Origin: Streptomyces sp. H27-C3
GTDB lineage: Bacteria > Actinomycetota > Actinomycetes > Streptomycetales > Streptomycetaceae
Assembly (NCBI RefSeq): GCF_030063415.1
Contig: NZ_JASITA010000033.1
Span: 1 to 64,000, forward strand
Reading direction: 5' to 3'
DNA length: 64,000 nt
A program made the translations under genes and the position numbers. Below, piece after piece: positions 60,160-64,000 of the stretch; within the stretch, counting starts at the first letter, position 1, and the number at the start of each line of letters is the position of its first letter. The notes under the pieces were generated by a model. It had not been told where the DNA came from, ran no database searches, and worked only from the letters and a program-made list of their open reading frames with translations.

Positions 60160-60906
60160 GTGAAGCTGAAGTTGAGACCCCAAAAAGATCCTCTGACCGG
60201 TCCAGGGCGTCGTACGTTGCTCCGGGCGGCGGTCGCCGGCAGTGCGGTGGCCACCGGTGGTCTGGCCCTCGGGGTGATCCCGGCATCGGCCGCCCCGCCG
60301 TCGTCGATTTCCGGCACCCGGCCGACCACCCCCGCGCAAGCTCTGCGCGAGCTGAGCGTGGGCAATCGGCGCTGGCGGACGTTTCAGCAGCAGCACCCCG
60401 ACGAGTCTCCTTCCGTGCGGAACGCTCTGGTGACCGGCCAGCACCCCTTCGCCGTCATCCTGGGCTGCGTCGACTCGCGAGTACCGCCCGAGCTGGTTTT
60501 CGACCAGGGTCTCGGTGACCTGATGACCGTCCGCTCGGCCGGTGAGGTCCTGGACGAAGCCGTCCTCGGGAGCGTCGCGTACGGCGTCCTGGAACTGGGC
60601 ATCCCCCTGGTCATGGTCCTCGGGCACCAGTCCTGCGGCGCGGTGGCCGCGGCGGTCCACGCGGACGAGACCGGTGAGGAACTCCCGGCGCACATTCAGT
60701 ACTTGGCCGACCGGATAAGCCCGGCCATAGACCACAGCCAGCACGGCGCCGCCCGCGTCGACTCCACCGTCAGCCGTAATGTCGGCCTCGTTCGCGGGCA
60801 TCTGGCCGCGGAGCCGGACCTCGCGGCCAAGGTCGCCACCGGGGCGCTGGCCATCGTCGGGGCCCGCTACGAGCTCAACTCGCAGCTGGTCCACGTCATT
60901 CACTGA
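60160..60906 (+). CDS. Beta-class carbonic anhydrase with twin-arginine signal peptide
   Basis: A 248-aa enzyme. N-terminal Tat signal GRRTLLRAAVAGSAVATGGL ending in an AAP cleavage zone, then the beta-CA zinc site: Cys-Asp-Arg in GCVDSRVPPELVFDQG and His-x2-Cys in VLGHQSCGAVAAAV. It interconverts CO2 and bicarbonate, here likely outside the membrane. The GTG at 60160 is the start of the frame; ribosome site is weak. Monocistronic. Confidence 0.9.
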   Translation: MKLKLRPQKDPLTGPGRRTLLRAAVAGSAVATGGLALGVIPASAAPPSSISGTRPTTPAQALRELSVGNRRWRTFQQQHPDESPSVRNALVTGQHPFAVILGCVDSRVPPELVFDQGLGDLMTVRSAGEVLDEAVLGSVAYGVLELGIPLVMVLGHQSCGAVAAAVHADETGEELPAHIQYLADRISPAIDHSQHGAARVDSTVSRNVGLVRGHLAAEPDLAAKVATGALAIVGARYELNSQLVHVIH

Positions 60907-60935
60907 GGCCGTACGGGCCGGGGGAGCCGCCGTCG

Positions 60936-61415
60936 TCAGCGCCCCACAGGCGCGGCGGGCGGTTCGACCTCCAGGAAGCGCCTGCGTCGCGGCCCGATGT
61001 ACAGCAACGCCGTCCAGCCCGCCCGCTCCAGGGCACCCGCGCACCCGGTCAGGGCGTCCTGCTCCTCGTGCGCCGCGCCGCTGCCGGCCGGCCCCAGCCA
61101 CTCCACCCGCACCGTCCCCGGCCGCTCGCCCGGAACGACGCGATACCCGGTCACGGCGCGCTGCCCCGACGCATCGGCCGCGGAGGCAGCGAAGCCCGCC
61201 GCCTCCAGCGTCAACGCCACACAGCGCACCGCCTGATTACGCTCCCAAAGCGCCGGTATAGCCTGCGGGTCCTCGGCCTCCGTATTCGTCAGGCGCCGGA
61301 TCTGCATCAGCCCCTCGAACGCGACCCGGACCTCGGCGGCCCGCGCACGGGCCGGCGCGGCGGGCGCCGGCCCATCACCGGTGGCCGCCGTGAACGCTCC
61401 GGACGTCATCGTCAT
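60936..61415 (-). CDS. Conserved-looking 159-aa protein, unknown
   Basis: A soluble protein of mixed character, with AFEGLMQIRRLTNTEAEDPQ, then LEAAGFAASAADASGQ and WTALLYIGPRRRRFLEVE at the end. No motif recognised. Start either ATG 61415 or 61409. It faces the carbonic anhydrase gene on the other strand with a 29-base gap between the two stop codons. Confidence 0.6.
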   Translation of the reverse strand: MTMTSGAFTAATGDGPAPAAPARARAAEVRVAFEGLMQIRRLTNTEAEDPQAIPALWERNQAVRCVALTLEAAGFAASAADASGQRAVTGYRVVPGERPGTVRVEWLGPAGSGAAHEEQDALTGCAGALERAGWTALLYIGPRRRRFLEVEPPAAPVGR

Positions 61416-61496
61416 CGCCGCCTCCCGGATCCAGGAGAGCCAAGTCTGTCAGTCGGCACTGACAACCGGCCTGGACCCGACGCCCTGCCCGGTGGG

Positions 61497-62858
61497 CTAC
61501 CGGGCCGCCGTCGCGGAAGGAGCGGTCCGCTGCCACGGGCGGAGCGTCTCGATCCGCTCGGCCAGCGCCAGCAGCCGGTACTCACCGCCGGGCGCGGCCA
61601 CCAATTGCACGGAGCAGGGGGCGCCGCCGGGCAGCGACCCGAACGGCAGCGAGAGCGCGGGCCACCCGGTGAGGTTCCACGGCGGAGTCGTCGGCGCGTA
61701 CGCGGTGTTGACCAGGACGTTGTGCAGCCAGCCGCGCTCGTGCCAGGGCGCGGCAGCGGGCCCGCGCCGGGCCAGCGCGGGCATGATGAGCACGTCGTAC
61801 CGCTGGAAGAACGGCGCCAGCCGCTCGCGCAACAGCGACCGCTGATCAGCGCGCATCAGCGGTGTACGGGCGAACACTCGGCCGGCCGCGGCATGCCGGC
61901 GCGTGCGCGGGGCGAGACGCAGGGGATCGAGTCCCTCGGCGTCCTTCGCGGTGCCCGCCGTCCAGCGGGCCAGCGCGGCGGGCCCCAGGCTCAGCGGGTA
62001 CGGCGGATCGGCGTGCTCCACGTCCTGCCCGTCGTCGAGCAGCAGCCGCGTCGCCGCTCGGACCGCGTCCGCGTAAGGGCGGGAGATGCCGGCCCCGACG
62101 AGCGGGCTGCGCGAGGAGGCGGCGATCCGCAGGGGACCGGTGGGGGACTCGGGCCGCTCCCCGGCCAGCACCGAGAACATCAGCCGGGCGTCGGCCACTG
62201 TCGTGGTCAGCGGCCCGTTCTCGGCCATGCCGAACCAGTCGCCGTTCCCGATTCCGGCGAACACCCGGCCGTACCCCGGCTTGAGACCGAGCACCCCGCA
62301 GTTGGCGGCCGGGATGCGCAGGGAGCCCATGCCGTCGTTGCCCAGCGCGATCGGGACCAGGCCCGCCGCCACGGCGGCCGCGCTGCCGCCCGATGAGCCG
62401 CCTGCGGTGCGCGACGGGTCCCAGGGGTTGCGCGCGGTGCCGTGCACACCCTCGGTGGTGCCGAAGACACATAGCTCGGGGACGTTGGTGAGGCCGACCA
62501 CCACGGCCCCGGCGGCGCGCAGCCTGGCCACTGTCTCGTGGTCGGCCGTCGCGGGTACGGCCGACGAGGCCGCCGTGCCGTTGCGGGTGGCCTCGCCCCG
62601 CACAGCGAGGTTGTCCTTGACGGCCACCGGCACACCCGCGAGGGGCAGTTCGGCCAGGTCGGAGTGGGAGGCAAGCTCCTCCGCCTCCCGGAGAGCCGCT
62701 TGCGTACGTACGGTACGGAATGCCCCCACCTGTGCGTCGTCCTCGGCGATCCGGGCGAGATGCGCCGCCACCACCTCCCTCGGCGTCACACGCTTGTCCC
62801 GCACTGCGGCGGCTATTTCATGGGCTGTCAGGCCGGTCCAGTTCGTCACGCGCGCCAC
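61497..62858 (-). CDS. Amidase signature-family hydrolase
   Basis: This 453-aa protein has the Ser-cisSer-Lys amidase core: Lys in GVPVAVKDNLAVRG, the glycine/serine-rich loop TAGGSSGGSAAAVAAG, and the second Ser in NDGMGSLRIPAANCG. The family hydrolyses amides, including amino-acid amides and acyl-amides; substrate unknown. GTG 62858 or 62849; no clear ribosome site. Confidence 0.9.
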   Translation of the reverse strand: MARVTNWTGLTAHEIAAAVRDKRVTPREVVAAHLARIAEDDAQVGAFRTVRTQAALREAEELASHSDLAELPLAGVPVAVKDNLAVRGEATRNGTAASSAVPATADHETVARLRAAGAVVVGLTNVPELCVFGTTEGVHGTARNPWDPSRTAGGSSGGSAAAVAAGLVPIALGNDGMGSLRIPAANCGVLGLKPGYGRVFAGIGNGDWFGMAENGPLTTTVADARLMFSVLAGERPESPTGPLRIAASSRSPLVGAGISRPYADAVRAATRLLLDDGQDVEHADPPYPLSLGPAALARWTAGTAKDAEGLDPLRLAPRTRRHAAAGRVFARTPLMRADQRSLLRERLAPFFQRYDVLIMPALARRGPAAAPWHERGWLHNVLVNTAYAPTTPPWNLTGWPALSLPFGSLPGGAPCSVQLVAAPGGEYRLLALAERIETLRPWQRTAPSATAAR

Positions 62859-63180
62859 TGTGCCCGCCGCCGCGGCGCGCGTCGAGTGCCGGGTGCGGTC
62901 GTAGGCCGGAATTCGCGTGGACCGGGATCGGGGCGTGAAGCTGCCGCTCGTGCTTTCACCCCGCCCCACTCAGCCCGTCCGGCGTTTTGAGGACCGGGAC
63001 CGGCGTGTGGGGCCGCCCCGCGTTCTCCCACCCCGCTCATTTCAGCCCGCCCGGCGTTTGAGGACCGGGGTCTGGGGCGGAGCACCAGTTGAGGCAAGAG
63101 GCGGGTAGGGGACCAGCGCCGCAGGCGCCCCGCACCACAAGCATCCCCGCACCCAAGCCCGTTCACCCGCACTTCCGCAC
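62859..63180. other. Intergenic stretch with repeated GC-rich elements
   Basis: No gene. It carries two copies of the dispersed Streptomyces intergenic element around CCCGTCCGGCGTTTTGAGGA (62970-63000, 63042-63070). A GGTAGGGGACCAGC motif near 63105 resembles a stretch near 55065. Confidence 0.6.
62970..63070. repeat. Pair of dispersed Streptomyces intergenic repeats
   Basis: TCAGCCCGTCCGGCGTTTTG and TCAGCCCGCCCGGCGTTTGA, each followed by GGACCGGG, lie about 72 bases apart. Elements of this wording are common between Streptomyces genes. Confidence 0.65.
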
Positions 63181-63684
63181 CTACCCCGCGATCCTCCGCA
63201 GCGTCCGCCCGAGCCGCCGCGCGTACCAGTGCTGGATGACAGGCATGCAGGGCCCCGCCAGCCGTGTGTACCAGCGGCTCGCCCGGCTGAAGGCGGTGAC
63301 GGTGAACCACACGGCCCCGTCGTCGGCCAGCTCGACGACGAAGGACTCCTCGCCGCACTCCGGGTGACGGCCGGTCGTCCCATAAGCGAAACCGATCCGG
63401 TCGTCTTCGTACGCCGCCCAGACCACCTCGCACGGCGCCGTCACCCGCAGCGGCCCGACGCCGATCCCGCACTCGACGGCCACGCCGGGGTCGGCCCGCT
63501 CCGCGTCCGACCGCACCCGTACGCCCGACTCACGGTGCAGCCGCCAAGTGGTGACCGCCCGGCCCGCCGCCTCGAAGGACGCGCGGCCCCGGCCGATCAG
63601 CGCGCGGTGGTGGAGGTGGTTGTACCCGGCGGGCAGAAGATCCTGCCGAGTGGCCCCGACCTCGGGGTAGTTGAGCGTGCTCAT
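63181..63684 (-). CDS. DUF1990-family protein
   Basis: A 167-aa protein with the DUF1990 pattern: LPAGYNHLHHRALIGRGRAS, then EVVWAAYEDDRIGFAYGTTG, HPECGEESFVVE and FTVTAFSRASRWYTRLAG. Function unknown. It usually neighbours YndJ, as here. The ATG at 63684 overlaps the YndJ stop by 4 bases. Confidence 0.9.
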   Translation of the reverse strand: MSTLNYPEVGATRQDLLPAGYNHLHHRALIGRGRASFEAAGRAVTTWRLHRESGVRVRSDAERADPGVAVECGIGVGPLRVTAPCEVVWAAYEDDRIGFAYGTTGRHPECGEESFVVELADDGAVWFTVTAFSRASRWYTRLAGPCMPVIQHWYARRLGRTLRRIAG

Positions 63685-64000
63685 GCGGCGGTCTCCTCAA
63701 GTCGTCGCCAGGCCAGCACCGCGCAGAGTGCGAAGCCGAGGGCGTTGCCCAGGCCGTGGGTGGCGGCCATCCAGGTCAGGTTGGGGTGCGGAATGCCGGT
63801 GGCCTCGCCGAGTGCCCAGCTCAGGGCGAGCAGCATGGTCGCGACCAGCACGGCGGCCGACACCGCGAGCAGGAACCTGGTGGTCCCGTCCTGCCCGTCG
63901 TCGCGGACGTCCCGCCAGGTCAGCAGCGCCACTGCCCACATGCCCGCGGTCAGGACGAGCGCCCCCGCCAGTTCGGCCCAGTCGTCGACGAAGTAACCGG
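63681..64000 (-). CDS. YndJ-family membrane protein, C-terminal part (cut by window edge)
   Basis: Only the C-terminal 106 or so residues are in the window: YFVDDWAELAGALVLTAGMW, two or three membrane segments (TTRFLLAVSAAVLVATMLLA and THGLGNALGFALCAVLAWRR). Matches the end of YndJ transporter-like proteins. Coupled by 4 bases to DUF1990. Confidence 0.8.
   Translation of the reverse strand, partial: GYFVDDWAELAGALVLTAGMWAVALLTWRDVRDDGQDGTTRFLLAVSAAVLVATMLLALSWALGEATGIPHPNLTWMAATHGLGNALGFALCAVLAWRRLEETAA

Overview
The window is high-GC actinobacterial DNA, almost certainly Streptomyces. Third codon positions are nearly all G or C, GTG starts and 4-base start/stop overlaps are frequent, and the gene set is typical of the genus: a DUF5753 regulator with a DUF397 partner, an Rpf-LysM-M23 muralytic protein, glgA-glgC, and a DUF1990/YndJ pair. 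All calls come from reading the sequence. No database search was run.

Left half (1 to about 33.0 kb): an accessory island dominated by genes of anti-phage or restriction type. From the left there is a cut-off IS30-type transposase, a RibD-like reductase and a truncated IS5-type transposase. Next come a TIGR04141-family protein divergent from an HTH-N6 methylase, a minus-strand mcrB-mcrC-helicase operon whose helicase carries a RelE-like N-terminus, and a minus-strand chaperone operon (TPR protein, 92-aa protein, GrpE-like protein, and an Hsp70 with a block of zinc ribbons between its ATPase and C-terminal parts). A WhiJ-type regulatory trio follows. Last is a minus-strand operon of a 2,126-aa Ser/Thr kinase-helicase-DUF1998-nuclease-like fusion, a SNF2 helicase and a 1,374-aa PglX/DrmMI-like methylase. 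This last set resembles class 1 DISARM and Pgl/BREX but matches neither layout. Related imperfect palindromes around TTGAC-N3-GTCAA lie upstream of three of the operons, suggesting shared control. The island ends at a 45-bp copy of the 3' part of tRNA-Pro(GGG), from anticodon loop to CCA, followed by a terminator hairpin. This is the signature of a tRNA-targeted integration scar. Its orientation predicts the intact tRNA gene, and the other end of the island, beyond the left edge of the window.

Right half (33.0 to 64 kb): ordinary chromosomal genes. These are SPFH plus NAD-kinase-like proteins, a TSUP exporter, an amino-acid permease, a polyol-type catabolic operon (FGGY kinase, GlpA-like and GlpB-like flavoproteins, Asp/Glu racemase family), gnd, a GH1 beta-glucosidase, an Rpf-LysM-M23 protein, a DMT transporter, an FhuF-like Fe-S protein, glgA-glgC, an atypical SDR, a GNAT-AAA fusion, an HD protein, a Tat-exported beta-carbonic anhydrase, an amidase, and the DUF1990/YndJ pair.

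The beta-glucoside locus (45.4 to 49.2 kb) is visibly decaying. A PfkB kinase has lost its 5' part. One MalG-like permease looks internally deleted. A single deletion appears to have removed the 5' ends of both a MalF-like permease and a divergent ROK regulator. An RbsC-like permease remnant lies at 55.2 to 55.5 kb.
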